From Clostridia bacterium (GTDB lineage Bacteria > Bacillota > Clostridia > Oscillospirales > UBA644): 63,096 nucleotides of DNA. The stretch lies in the NCBI GenBank assembly GCA_017623595.1, contig JAGAOU010000085.1, forward strand, positions 1 to 63,096, in the 5' to 3' direction. Within the stretch, counting starts at the first letter, position 1; each line of letters opens with the position of its first letter. Shown piece by piece: positions 1 through 6,855 of this stretch. Below the pieces are notes generated by a model. That model saw only the letters and a list, made by a program, of their open reading frames with translations, was not told the origin of the DNA and made no database searches. The position numbers were made by a program, and so were the translations under genes.

Positions 1-133
1 AAATTGTGAAATATTGCTCCTTCGTCGCAATGTGAAATGAAATTTGCCCACATTCGCGAAGCGAATATTTCACACGCCGCAGGCGTATTTCACATTTCGC
101 AGAAATATTTCACTTGCCCGCAAGGGCAAATTT
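1..133. repeat. Array of short hairpins joined by a constant 7-mer (partial, runs off the left edge)
   Basis: A series of small, different palindromes separated by a constant heptamer. ATTTCAC occurs at 67-73, 87-93 and 107-113, an exact 20-bp period, and its reverse complement GTGAAAT at 6-12 and 32-38. The palindromes between them differ in sequence but each folds on itself: 13-31 (stem ATTGC), 52-66 (stem ATTCGC), 74-86 (stem ACGCC), 94-106 (stem ATTTC) and 114-129 (stem TTGCCC). Several have a 3-4 nt loop of TGC, TTC or TTGC type read on the minus strand. No reading frame or ribosome-binding site is evident. The array lies just beyond the tRNA-Gln terminator and is cut by the window edge. 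Confidence 0.8.
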
Positions 134-140
134 CGTTGAA

Positions 141-170
141 AAAAGCACTTGCTTGCGCAAGTGCTTTTTT
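141..170 (-). terminator. Intrinsic terminator of tRNA-Gln
   Basis: Read on the minus strand this lies directly downstream of the tRNA. A perfect 8-bp GC-containing stem (145-152 with 157-164), extended by A-T pairs, encloses a 4-nt loop and is followed by a T run. The symmetric A and T runs would let it work in both directions. Confidence 0.9.
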
Positions 171-171
171 C

Positions 172-245
172 TGGCTGGGGAATAGGGATTCGAACCCCAA
201 CAAACAGAGTCAGAGTCTGTCGTGCTACCTTTACACAATTCCCCA
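172..245 (-). tRNA. tRNA-Gln, anticodon CUG
   Basis: On the minus strand the 74-nt gene has a seven-base acceptor stem (TGGGGAA with TTCCCCA), discriminator G and an encoded CCA end at 172-174. The anticodon stem ACAGA/TCTGT encloses the loop CTCTGAC, giving anticodon CTG, which reads CAG for glutamine. The T arm carries GGTTCGAATCC. A consensus promoter lies upstream and a perfect terminator downstream, so it is a single-gene transcript. Confidence 0.95.
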
Positions 246-275
246 ATAATTATATGCTTGGTAGAGACCTTGGAT

Positions 276-304
276 ATTATACCACGTCTTTTTTACTTTG
301 TCAA
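276..304 (-). promoter_or_regulatory. Sigma-A promoter of tRNA-Gln
   Basis: On the minus strand, TTGACA (complement of 299-304) and TATAAT (complement of 276-281) are both perfect consensus and are separated by exactly 17 bp. The -10 box lies about 30 bp before the mature tRNA 5' end, leaving a short leader to be processed. Confidence 0.9.
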
Positions 305-393
305 CGGTGTTTACAAAATGTTCAAAAACTTTTTTTCTGTCAAAAGGATTCTCGATGCTTCGAAGAAAAATCATTTTTGCGCTCATTTTTTAA

Positions 394-422
394 TTGACAT
401 TTTTCTCTGTTTGTGATATACT
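394..422 (+). promoter_or_regulatory. Sigma-A promoter of the TPR gene
   Basis: TTGACA at 394-399 and TATACT at 417-422 with a 17-bp spacer. The predicted transcript would start about 20 bp before the ribosome-binding site of the gene at 452. Confidence 0.88.
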
Positions 423-451
423 GTAAGAAACCGATTGTGGAGGAGTATACC

Positions 452-1240
452 ATGGATGCGCTTGAAAAGTGGGTTGCAAAGAATCGAATCCTCGCCTGGA
501 TTTTGATGGATCTGTTGTTCGGATTTGCTCTGTTTGTGCTGATTGATAACATCATCGTCTTTGCCGTTTTGATGTTGGTTATCATCCTGATCAACTACCT
601 ATTTGTGGAATCAAGCGTGATTCGTCTGATGATAAAGCCTCTTGTCAGTTATCAAGAAGGCGATCCTGAGCCCTTGTTGAACACAACCGCAGAGCTTTTG
701 ACCTACCGATTGACCGACGCCAACCGTCTTACGGTGGCCATGAACTATTGCGTTGCCCTTCGGGAGCATCATCGCTATGAGGAAGCGCTGGATCTTTTGT
801 TGTCCGTGAACGTGGATCGCCCCTCCTCGGGTGCTTCTCCCGTAATCAAATTTGTGTATTATAACAATCTTTCGGATCTTTACGATCTTCTCGGAGAGGA
901 TGCTCCTCGGGATCTGTATGCCCAAAAGGCCCTTCAGATCTACAACGATCTTCCCGACGGACGGGCGAAGAAGAACTACTTGCCTACCTTTCGGGTGCTA
1001 TCCGCCTCCTTGGACTATCGTGCAGGAGAATACGATCGAGCCCTGCAAACGCTTCTTCCCCTTCCCGAGAAACCGCCGGTATCCAAGCTGGAATACTCCT
1101 TTTTGGTTGCGAAGGTTTTGCTTGCGGCAGGACAGCGGGCGCAGGCAACAGAATATCTGAGCCAAATCATCGAAAACGGAAGAAATCTGGGCGTCGTGCG
1201 GCGGGCTCGTAATCTTCTATCCTCCCTCGAACAGAATTGA
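452..1240 (+). CDS. Membrane-anchored TPR-like protein
   Basis: A 262-residue protein of unknown role. Two hydrophobic segments at about residues 13-33 and 35-52 form a membrane hairpin. The rest is soluble helical sequence with tetratricopeptide-like helix pairs, for example the stretches around YEEALDLLL and YDRALQTLL, which usually mediate protein-protein contacts. The start at 452 was chosen because a TGGAGGAG ribosome-binding site precedes it by the right distance; an upstream in-frame start at 413 overlaps the promoter -10 box and is unlikely. A hydrolase gene follows after 16 bp with its own ribosome-binding site and is probably cotranscribed. No enzyme motif is visible, so only the fold class can be stated. 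Confidence 0.75.
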   Translation: MDALEKWVAKNRILAWILMDLLFGFALFVLIDNIIVFAVLMLVIILINYLFVESSVIRLMIKPLVSYQEGDPEPLLNTTAELLTYRLTDANRLTVAMNYCVALREHHRYEEALDLLLSVNVDRPSSGASPVIKFVYYNNLSDLYDLLGEDAPRDLYAQKALQIYNDLPDGRAKKNYLPTFRVLSASLDYRAGEYDRALQTLLPLPEKPPVSKLEYSFLVAKVLLAAGQRAQATEYLSQIIENGRNLGVVRRARNLLSSLEQN

Positions 1241-1256
1241 AAAAGGAGATATTGCA

Positions 1257-1886
1257 ATGAAACGTACCGAACATAGCGAACCTCAATGGAAGTTCCCCTT
1301 TGTGGAATACTCCCCCGAAAAAACCGACAAGAAATTGCCCCTGATTCTTCAACTGCACGGCGCAGGAGAGCGGGGTGCGGGCGGAGAAGATCTTTGCAAG
1401 GTAGATATCCACGGCTTTTCCAAGATGGCAATGGAAGGGGAGTATGAATGTATCTTTATTATGCCCCAATGCCCCATCGGATCCTTTTGGGCGGCCCATG
1501 TGGAATCGATTCTCGCCTTTGTCGATCAACTGAAAGAATCCTATCCTATCGACGAGGATCGTGTGTATCTTACGGGGCTTAGCATGGGCGGGTTCGGTAC
1601 ATGGTTTACCGCTATGGCAAAGCCCGACCTGTTTGCCGCCATCGCCCCTGTCTGCGGCGGCGGAATGCCTTGGAATGCAGGGGTTCTCAACATGCCTGTC
1701 TGGGCCTTCCACGGAACCGAGGATACTGTGGTGCTTCCTCATAATACGGAAGATATGGTGGAAAAGCTTCAGATGCTGGGCAAGGATGTGACCTATTCCC
1801 GTCTCGAGGGTGTGGGACATAACGCCTGGACTTATGCCTATAACGATGCTCTCTATTCCTGGCTTTTGGACAAGAGAAGATCCTGA
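1257..1886 (+). CDS. Alpha/beta hydrolase, esterase/peptidase family
   Basis: A 209-residue cytoplasmic serine hydrolase of the dienelactone hydrolase/phospholipase-carboxylesterase type. The nucleophile elbow GLSMGG carries the catalytic serine. An oxyanion-type LQLHGAGERG segment lies near the N-terminus, and the likely acid and base are the Asp of HGTED and the His of VGHNAW near the C-terminus. There is no signal peptide. An AAAGGAGAT ribosome-binding site fixes the start. It is the second gene of a two-gene unit with the TPR protein and is followed by a strong terminator. The natural substrate cannot be read from the sequence; an ester or short peptide is typical for the family. Confidence 0.85.
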   Translation: MKRTEHSEPQWKFPFVEYSPEKTDKKLPLILQLHGAGERGAGGEDLCKVDIHGFSKMAMEGEYECIFIMPQCPIGSFWAAHVESILAFVDQLKESYPIDEDRVYLTGLSMGGFGTWFTAMAKPDLFAAIAPVCGGGMPWNAGVLNMPVWAFHGTEDTVVLPHNTEDMVEKLQMLGKDVTYSRLEGVGHNAWTYAYNDALYSWLLDKRRS

Positions 1887-1899
1887 GAATATACCAATT

Positions 1900-1943
1900 T
1901 CCCCGTCAAAGACTCAAAATGAGTTTTTGATGGGGATTTTTCT
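1900..1943 (+). terminator. Intrinsic terminator after the hydrolase gene
   Basis: A long stem formed by 1900-1915 and 1921-1936 (TCCCCGTCAAA with TTTGATGGGGA at its base) is closed by an AAAAT loop and followed by TTTTTCTTT. It separates the hydrolase from the lysine operon. Confidence 0.88.
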
Positions 1944-1984
1944 TTGTTTTATGCCGTTTTTTTCGATTTTTTTCCTTTACCCCC

Positions 1985-2013
1985 TTGACAAGACGGGGAA
2001 AATATGCTATAAT
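1985..2013 (+). promoter_or_regulatory. Sigma-A promoter of the lysine operon
   Basis: Perfect TTGACA at 1985-1990 and perfect TATAAT at 2008-2013 with a 17-bp spacer. Transcription would start near 2020, immediately before the first helix of the riboswitch. Confidence 0.92.
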
Positions 2014-2023
2014 CTGTTTTATA

Positions 2024-2277
2024 TTGGTAGAGGCGCATTTCGTCATCAGTAGTTTGCCCGCAACAACGCTTGTCCGAAGCGGGGCGAAGGAAAGGGACGG
2101 GTGCCGAAGACGGTCCGCGGATCAGGATCGATCTGGCAACGGGAAACAAGAGTTCCGCTGCTGTCGCAGAAATGCGGAGTGCTATCCGAATCAACCGAAC
2201 ATACAGGTGCGGGTTCCCGTCGCCGTTCTTCGTGATAGTTTGCCGCCTTTTTGTGCAAACTGTCATTTTTTTATTTT
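2024..2277 (+). promoter_or_regulatory. Lysine riboswitch (L-box) with expression platform
   Basis: The roughly 278-nt leader of dapA contains the L-box core: TAGAGGCGC at 2028-2036, an AGTA loop element near 2049, the segment ending GTGCCGAAG at 2101-2109, a GCTGTC element near 2160, and GGAGTGCTATC at 2176-2186. Helix P1 forms between GGTAG (2026-2030) and CTATC (2182-2186). The same CTATC can instead pair with GATAG at 2234-2238, the 5' arm of the terminator, so lysine binding should stabilise P1, free the terminator and switch the operon off. The function is the known one for the family; the alternative pairing is read from this sequence. Confidence 0.93.
2233..2277 (+). terminator. Regulated terminator of the lysine riboswitch
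   Basis: TGATAGTTTGC (2233-2243) pairs with GCAAACTGTCA (2255-2265) over 11 bp including one G-U pair, followed by seven T and a further T-rich stretch. It ends 20 bp before dapA and is the OFF state of the L-box. Confidence 0.92.
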
Positions 2278-2297
2278 TCATAGAAGGAGTTCCGATT

Positions 2298-3185
2298 ATG
2301 AACAAAACCGTTTTTCAAGGTGTTGCAACCGCTATTGTTACACCCATGACCGCACAGGGTGTGGATTACGATACTTTTGACCGTCTTCTCGATTGGCAGA
2401 TCAAGGAAGGGGTAAATGCCCTCGTGATTGCCGGAACCACCGGGGAAGGCTCCACTCTTTCCGATGAAGAGCATCGTCAGGTGCTGAAGTTTGCCGTGGA
2501 ATCGGTGAAGGGGCGTGTTCCCGTGATTGCGGGGACGGGTTCCAATGATATTGCCTATGCCGTGGATCTGACCAAATTTGCCTGCGATGTGGGCTGTGAT
2601 GCCATGTTGGTGGTCACCCCATATTATAACAAAGCCACCCAGAAGGGGTTGATCCGCTCCTTTACCGAGATTGCGGATGCTTCCACCAAGCCTTTGATTC
2701 TTTACAATGTTCCTTCCCGCACGGGTTGCAATTTACTTCCCAAAACCTGCGCGGAGTTGGCCGATCATCCCAATATTGTCGGCATGAAGGAGGCCAGCGG
2801 CAACATTTCTCAGATCGCCGAGCTGGCCGCTCTTGTCCGCGGGAAAATGGACCTTTATTCGGGCAACGACGATCAGATCGTCCCCGTCCTCTCTCTGGGC
2901 GGAAAGGGCGTTATTTCCGTTCTTTCCAACGTTCTGCCCCGTAAGACCGTAGAGATCTGCGATTCCTTCTTTGCCGGGGATGTGGCAAAGAGCCGCGATC
3001 TGCAGTTGGATCTTTTGCCCTTGATCAATGCTCTGTTCAGTGAAGTCAATCCCATTCCCGTCAAGGCCGCCATGGCTGCCATGAATTTCGGAGAGAACTA
3101 TCTCCGTCTGCCCCTTACCCCTATGGAAGCACAGAACGAGGCGATTCTTCTGTCTCTGATGCGGGAACAGGGGCTGAAGGTCTGA
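2298..3185 (+). CDS. dapA: 4-hydroxy-tetrahydrodipicolinate synthase
   Basis: Condenses pyruvate with aspartate semialdehyde, the first committed step of the diaminopimelate/lysine pathway, in the cytoplasm. The 295-residue length is normal for this TIM-barrel family. The pyruvate-binding GTTGEG motif, the catalytic tyrosine in LYNVPSRTG (Y136) and the Schiff-base lysine in GMKEASG (K164) are all present. The ATG at 2298 follows an AGAAGGAG ribosome-binding site; the open frame runs further upstream, but that part is riboswitch RNA. It is the first gene of dapA-dapB-lysC-lysA, under control of the lysine riboswitch. Confidence 0.97.
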   Translation: MNKTVFQGVATAIVTPMTAQGVDYDTFDRLLDWQIKEGVNALVIAGTTGEGSTLSDEEHRQVLKFAVESVKGRVPVIAGTGSNDIAYAVDLTKFACDVGCDAMLVVTPYYNKATQKGLIRSFTEIADASTKPLILYNVPSRTGCNLLPKTCAELADHPNIVGMKEASGNISQIAELAALVRGKMDLYSGNDDQIVPVLSLGGKGVISVLSNVLPRKTVEICDSFFAGDVAKSRDLQLDLLPLINALFSEVNPIPVKAAMAAMNFGENYLRLPLTPMEAQNEAILLSLMREQGLKV

Positions 3186-3195
3186 GAGGTGTCCT

Positions 3196-3945
3196 ATGTC
3201 TTGTGAAATTTTGGTTTACGGTATCGGCGGACACATGGGACGGGAAGTCGCTGCGCTGACCCTTTCGGGGTATCGGGAAACCTCCCTTGCCGCAGGGGTC
3301 GATCCCAACGGCTATGACGGAAATGCGATTTGTCACGGAAGCCTGGATGACGTGACCGAGCATTGCGATTGCATTATTGATTTTTCCCATCATTCCGCAA
3401 CCAAGGCCCTTCTGGAATATGCGGTTTCCAACTCCCTTCCCCTGGTTCTTTGCACCACGGGGCATACGGAGGAGGAAAAGGATCTGATTCATGCCGCCGC
3501 AGAGAAAATTCCTCTGTTCTATTCGGCCAATATGTCCCTCGGTGTGGCTCTTTTGGTGGAGCTGGCCAAGAAAACCGCCGCCGCCATGCCCGAGGCGGAA
3601 ATTGAAATCGTGGAAGCCCATCACGACCGCAAGCTGGACGCTCCCAGCGGAACAGCTCTGTTGATTGCCGAATCGTTGCGGGAGGTTCGTGGCAATGTTC
3701 CTTTTGTCTGCGGACGGTCGGGACAGGCCAAGCGCACCAAGGAAGAGATCGGAATCCATTCTCTTCGCATGGGAAACGTGGTTGGGATCCATGAGGTTAT
3801 CGTTGCCACCAATACCCAGACCATCACCCTCAAGCACGAGGCTCACAACCGCTCCCTTTTTGCCGAGGGTGCCGTTGCCGCCGCCCGTTTCCTTGTAGGT
3901 AAGCCCGCAGGACTGTACAATATGAATTCCATGTTAGCAGAGTAA
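3196..3945 (+). CDS. dapB: 4-hydroxy-tetrahydrodipicolinate reductase
   Basis: NAD(P)H-dependent reductase that makes tetrahydrodipicolinate from the DapA product. The 249-residue protein has the N-terminal Rossmann glycine motif GIGGHMGRE, the catalytic EAHHDRKLDAPSGTAL block carrying the active-site His and Lys, and the usual C-terminal substrate-binding region. It begins 10 bp after dapA with a GAGGTG ribosome-binding site and is clearly in the same transcript, so it falls under lysine riboswitch control. Family length is about 240-270 residues, so the protein is complete. Confidence 0.96.
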   Translation: MSCEILVYGIGGHMGREVAALTLSGYRETSLAAGVDPNGYDGNAICHGSLDDVTEHCDCIIDFSHHSATKALLEYAVSNSLPLVLCTTGHTEEEKDLIHAAAEKIPLFYSANMSLGVALLVELAKKTAAAMPEAEIEIVEAHHDRKLDAPSGTALLIAESLREVRGNVPFVCGRSGQAKRTKEEIGIHSLRMGNVVGIHEVIVATNTQTITLKHEAHNRSLFAEGAVAAARFLVGKPAGLYNMNSMLAE

Positions 3946-3964
3946 TTTCAGGAGAATATAAATT

Positions 3965-5281
3965 ATGGTAAAAGTGTTGAAATTCGGCGGTTCTTCTCTT
4001 GCCGATGCGGAGCATTTCCGCAAGGCTGCCGCCATCATTAAGTCCGATCCCGCAAACCGCTTTGTGGTGGCTTCTGCCCCCGGGAAGCGTTTTCCCGAGG
4101 ATATCAAGGTTACCGACCTTCTGTTGGAGTGCTATCGCCTTGCCCGCGCAAAGCAGCCCATCGACGAACCCTTCGGTCAGATTGAAGACCGCTTCCGTCA
4201 GATCATTGCCGATCTGGGATTGAATCTTTCTTTGGAGTCCGAATTTGCCACCATCCGTCTTGTCATCAAGAATCGTGCAGGCCGTGACTATGTGGCTTCC
4301 CGTGGGGAATATCTCAACTCCATGATCCTTGCCGAATATCTGGGTTATGCCTTCCTCGACGCCGAGGATAGCATCTTCTTCACCGAAGAAGGGACATTGG
4401 ATCTTGCCCGCACCGACGAGTCTCTGGAAGTCCTTCTGGAGGAAGCCGGAAGTGCGGTTATTCCCGGCTTCTACGGCTCCATGCCCAACGGCACCGTGCG
4501 CACCTTCTCCCGCGGCGGATCCGATATTACGGGTTCCATTGTTGCCCGTGCCGCCAAGGCTGATCTTTATGAAAACTGGACCGACGTTTCGGGAATGCTG
4601 ATGGCAGACCCCCGTGTAGTCAAGAATCCCGAGCCCATCCCCTACATCACCTATCGCGAACTGCGGGAATTGTCCTACATGGGTGCCAGCGTTATGCATG
4701 AGGAAGCCATTTTCCCCGTTCGTGAGGCCGGTATTCCCATTAACATTCGCAACACCAACTGTCCCGATGCTCCCGGAACCATGATCGTCGCCTCTAATGA
4801 TCAGGCTGCCGCCCCCACCCGTGTCATTACGGGTATTGCGGGGAAGACGGGATTCTCCGCCATCTATGTGGAAAAGGCTTTGATGAACGGTCAGCTGGGC
4901 TTCGGCCGTCGCGTGCTTCAGGTTTTGGAGGATAACGGCATCAGCTTTGAGCACCTTCCTTCGGGTATTGATACCATGACCGTTGTTGTGGAGACCTCCG
5001 CTCTGGAACCCCACAGAGAAGCGGTTGTTTCCTCTCTGAATAAGAAAATTTCTCCCGACCATCTACACATTCATGATGATCTTGCTTTGATTGCCGTCGT
5101 TGGTCGGGGAATGGTCAGTGCCGAGGGCACCGCTTTCCGTGTGTTCAAGGCCCTTGCCGAGGCGAAGGTCAATGTCCGTATGATCGATCAGGGCTCCAGC
5201 GAGCTGAATATCATCGTCGGCATCAACGCCGCAGATTATGCCACCGCTCTGGATGCCATCTACCGTGAATTTGTGAAATGA
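3965..5281 (+). CDS. lysC: Aspartate kinase (lysine-operon isozyme)
   Basis: Phosphorylates aspartate at the entry to the aspartate family of amino acids. The 438-residue chain starts with the ATP-binding KFGGSSLAD motif. The kinase domain fills roughly residues 1-290, with SRGGSD in the catalytic region, and two ACT regulatory domains occupy about 300-438. This is the layout of monofunctional, lysine-sensitive enzymes, and the position in a lysine-riboswitch operon supports lysine feedback. It starts 19 bp after dapB with a CAGGAG ribosome-binding site. There is no homoserine dehydrogenase fusion and no asd gene in this operon, so aspartate semialdehyde dehydrogenase must be encoded elsewhere. 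Confidence 0.95.
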   Translation: MVKVLKFGGSSLADAEHFRKAAAIIKSDPANRFVVASAPGKRFPEDIKVTDLLLECYRLARAKQPIDEPFGQIEDRFRQIIADLGLNLSLESEFATIRLVIKNRAGRDYVASRGEYLNSMILAEYLGYAFLDAEDSIFFTEEGTLDLARTDESLEVLLEEAGSAVIPGFYGSMPNGTVRTFSRGGSDITGSIVARAAKADLYENWTDVSGMLMADPRVVKNPEPIPYITYRELRELSYMGASVMHEEAIFPVREAGIPINIRNTNCPDAPGTMIVASNDQAAAPTRVITGIAGKTGFSAIYVEKALMNGQLGFGRRVLQVLEDNGISFEHLPSGIDTMTVVVETSALEPHREAVVSSLNKKISPDHLHIHDDLALIAVVGRGMVSAEGTAFRVFKALAEAKVNVRMIDQGSSELNIIVGINAADYATALDAIYREFVK

Positions 5282-5308
5282 TTCTTTTTGAATTGGATTG
5301 ATAGCTTT

Positions 5309-6610
5309 ATGATTTGCGATAATCTTACCGCCCTTGACGGTGTGCTTCACTTTGCGGGGCAGAATACTCTGGCTCTCGCACAGGAATACGGAACGCCTCT
5401 CTATGTTATGGATGAGGATCGGATCCGTACCAATTGCCGCACCTATAAAAAGGCTCTCGAAACCTTCTACGGTCCCGAAGCCATGCCTCTTTATGCGGGA
5501 AAAGCCGCCAGCTTTACCCGCCTGATCAAGATCATCAAGGAGGAAGGCTTTGGGCTGGATGTGGTTTCCGCAGGGGAGATCGCCACGGCGAAAAATGCGG
5601 ATTTTCCCATGGAGCATGCTTACTTCCACAGCAACAACAAAACCGACGCGGACATCGCTTTGGCTATGGATTGCGGAATTGGTTATTTTGTTGCGGATAA
5701 TGTAGAAGAGGTGGATGCGGTCAATGCCATCGCAGGGGAGAAGGGGATCCGTCAGAAGATCCTACTTCGCCTGACTCCCGGTATTGACCCTCATACCTAT
5801 GCCGCCGTCGCTACGGGGAAGGTGGATTCCAAATTCGGCTCTGCCATCGAGACGGGGCAGGCCGAAGAAATCACTGCCCATGCGCTTTCTCTTTCCAATA
5901 TTGATCTTGCAGGGTTTCATTGTCACGTGGGTTCTCAGGTGTTTGATTCCGACGTGTTCCTTCGCGCCTCCGAGATTATGCTGGAATTTATCTCTCATAT
6001 CCGCGCCCGTTTCGGATACACCGCCCGTATGCTGGATTTGGGCGGAGGCTACGGTGTTCGTTATGTGGACAGTGATCCCGTGAGTGATATTTCCGCAAAT
6101 ATCGCTCAGGTGGCCTCCGCCGTGAAGGCAAAATGTGCGGAATTGTCCTTGCCCCTGCCCGCCCTTCGGATGGAGCCGGGACGCAGTATCGTTGCGGATG
6201 CGGGGATTACCCTCTACACTGCAGGTACTGTCAAGAAAATCCCCGGATATAAGAATTATGTCTCGGTGGACGGTGGCATGACCGACAATCCCCGTTTTGC
6301 TCTCTACGGCTCTTCTTATACCGTCCTCAATGCAGGCAAGCTGAACGAGGACTGTGATTTTGAATGTTCCGTGGTGGGACGCTGCTGTGAAAGCGGCGAT
6401 ATCCTGCAGGAAAATGTGAAAATGCCCTCTTCCGTGGGCCGAGGGGATATTATCGCCGTGCTTACCACGGGGGCTTACAATTACTCCATGTCCTCCAATT
6501 ATACCCGTATTCCCCGTCCTCCCATTGTGATGGTGTCCCGAGAGAAATCGCAGGTTTCTCTGGCCGTCCGTCGGGAAACGGCACAGGATGTTCTTTCCTT
6601 GGATCTGTAA
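5309..6610 (+). CDS. lysA: Diaminopimelate decarboxylase
   Basis: PLP enzyme that decarboxylates meso-diaminopimelate to L-lysine, the last step of the pathway. The 433-residue protein carries the PLP lysine in LYAGKAASF (K65), the FHCHVGSQ strand, the glycine-rich LDLGGGYGV phosphate-binding loop, EPGRSIV and the CESGD active-site motif. The ATG at 5309 was preferred over an in-frame TTG at 5288 because its N-terminus fits the family, although neither start has a strong ribosome-binding site. Last gene of the operon, followed by a terminator. Nothing between dapB and lysA encodes the intermediate steps to DAP; those genes are not in this window. Confidence 0.95.
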   Translation: MICDNLTALDGVLHFAGQNTLALAQEYGTPLYVMDEDRIRTNCRTYKKALETFYGPEAMPLYAGKAASFTRLIKIIKEEGFGLDVVSAGEIATAKNADFPMEHAYFHSNNKTDADIALAMDCGIGYFVADNVEEVDAVNAIAGEKGIRQKILLRLTPGIDPHTYAAVATGKVDSKFGSAIETGQAEEITAHALSLSNIDLAGFHCHVGSQVFDSDVFLRASEIMLEFISHIRARFGYTARMLDLGGGYGVRYVDSDPVSDISANIAQVASAVKAKCAELSLPLPALRMEPGRSIVADAGITLYTAGTVKKIPGYKNYVSVDGGMTDNPRFALYGSSYTVLNAGKLNEDCDFECSVVGRCCESGDILQENVKMPSSVGRGDIIAVLTTGAYNYSMSSNYTRIPRPPIVMVSREKSQVSLAVRRETAQDVLSLDL

Positions 6611-6619
6611 ATGCTCAAT

Positions 6620-6654
6620 CCTTCCTCTCGCTTCGGCGTGGGGAAGGTTTTTTT
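6620..6654 (+). terminator. Intrinsic terminator of the lysine operon
   Basis: CCTTCCTCTCGC pairs with GCGTGGGGAAGG around a TTCG tetraloop (one mismatch, one G-U) and is followed by seven T. It starts 10 bp after the lysA stop codon. Confidence 0.9.
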
Positions 6655-6755
6655 ATGCAAAGTCCCGTTTTCGGTAGGATGTTTCATTATCAACATGTTT
6701 TGCGGCGGAAATATTTCATTTTTGTATGAATTTATCGTTTTTTTTGTTAAAACCT

Positions 6756-6784
6756 TTGACTTTTGCCGAATTTTGATGTATAAT
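6756..6784 (+). promoter_or_regulatory. Sigma-A promoter of the activase operon
   Basis: TTGACT at 6756-6761 and TATAAT at 6779-6784 with a 17-bp spacer, about 70 bp before the start codon at 6856. Confidence 0.88.
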
Positions 6785-6855
6785 ATTTTCTATTCAATAA
6801 ATATGTAGACATTTTTTTTCCGCACCGATGCGGATGCTTTTATCGGAGGATAGCA

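Noticed and set aside
1-133. CRISPR array at the left edge
   Set aside because: The constant unit is only 7 bp, and the variable parts are themselves palindromes. CRISPR repeats are longer and spacers are not self-complementary. No cas gene is in the window.
6611-6808. A 65-codon plus-strand frame starting right after lysA
   Set aside because: It runs through the terminator of the lysine operon and the promoter of the next gene and has no ribosome-binding site.
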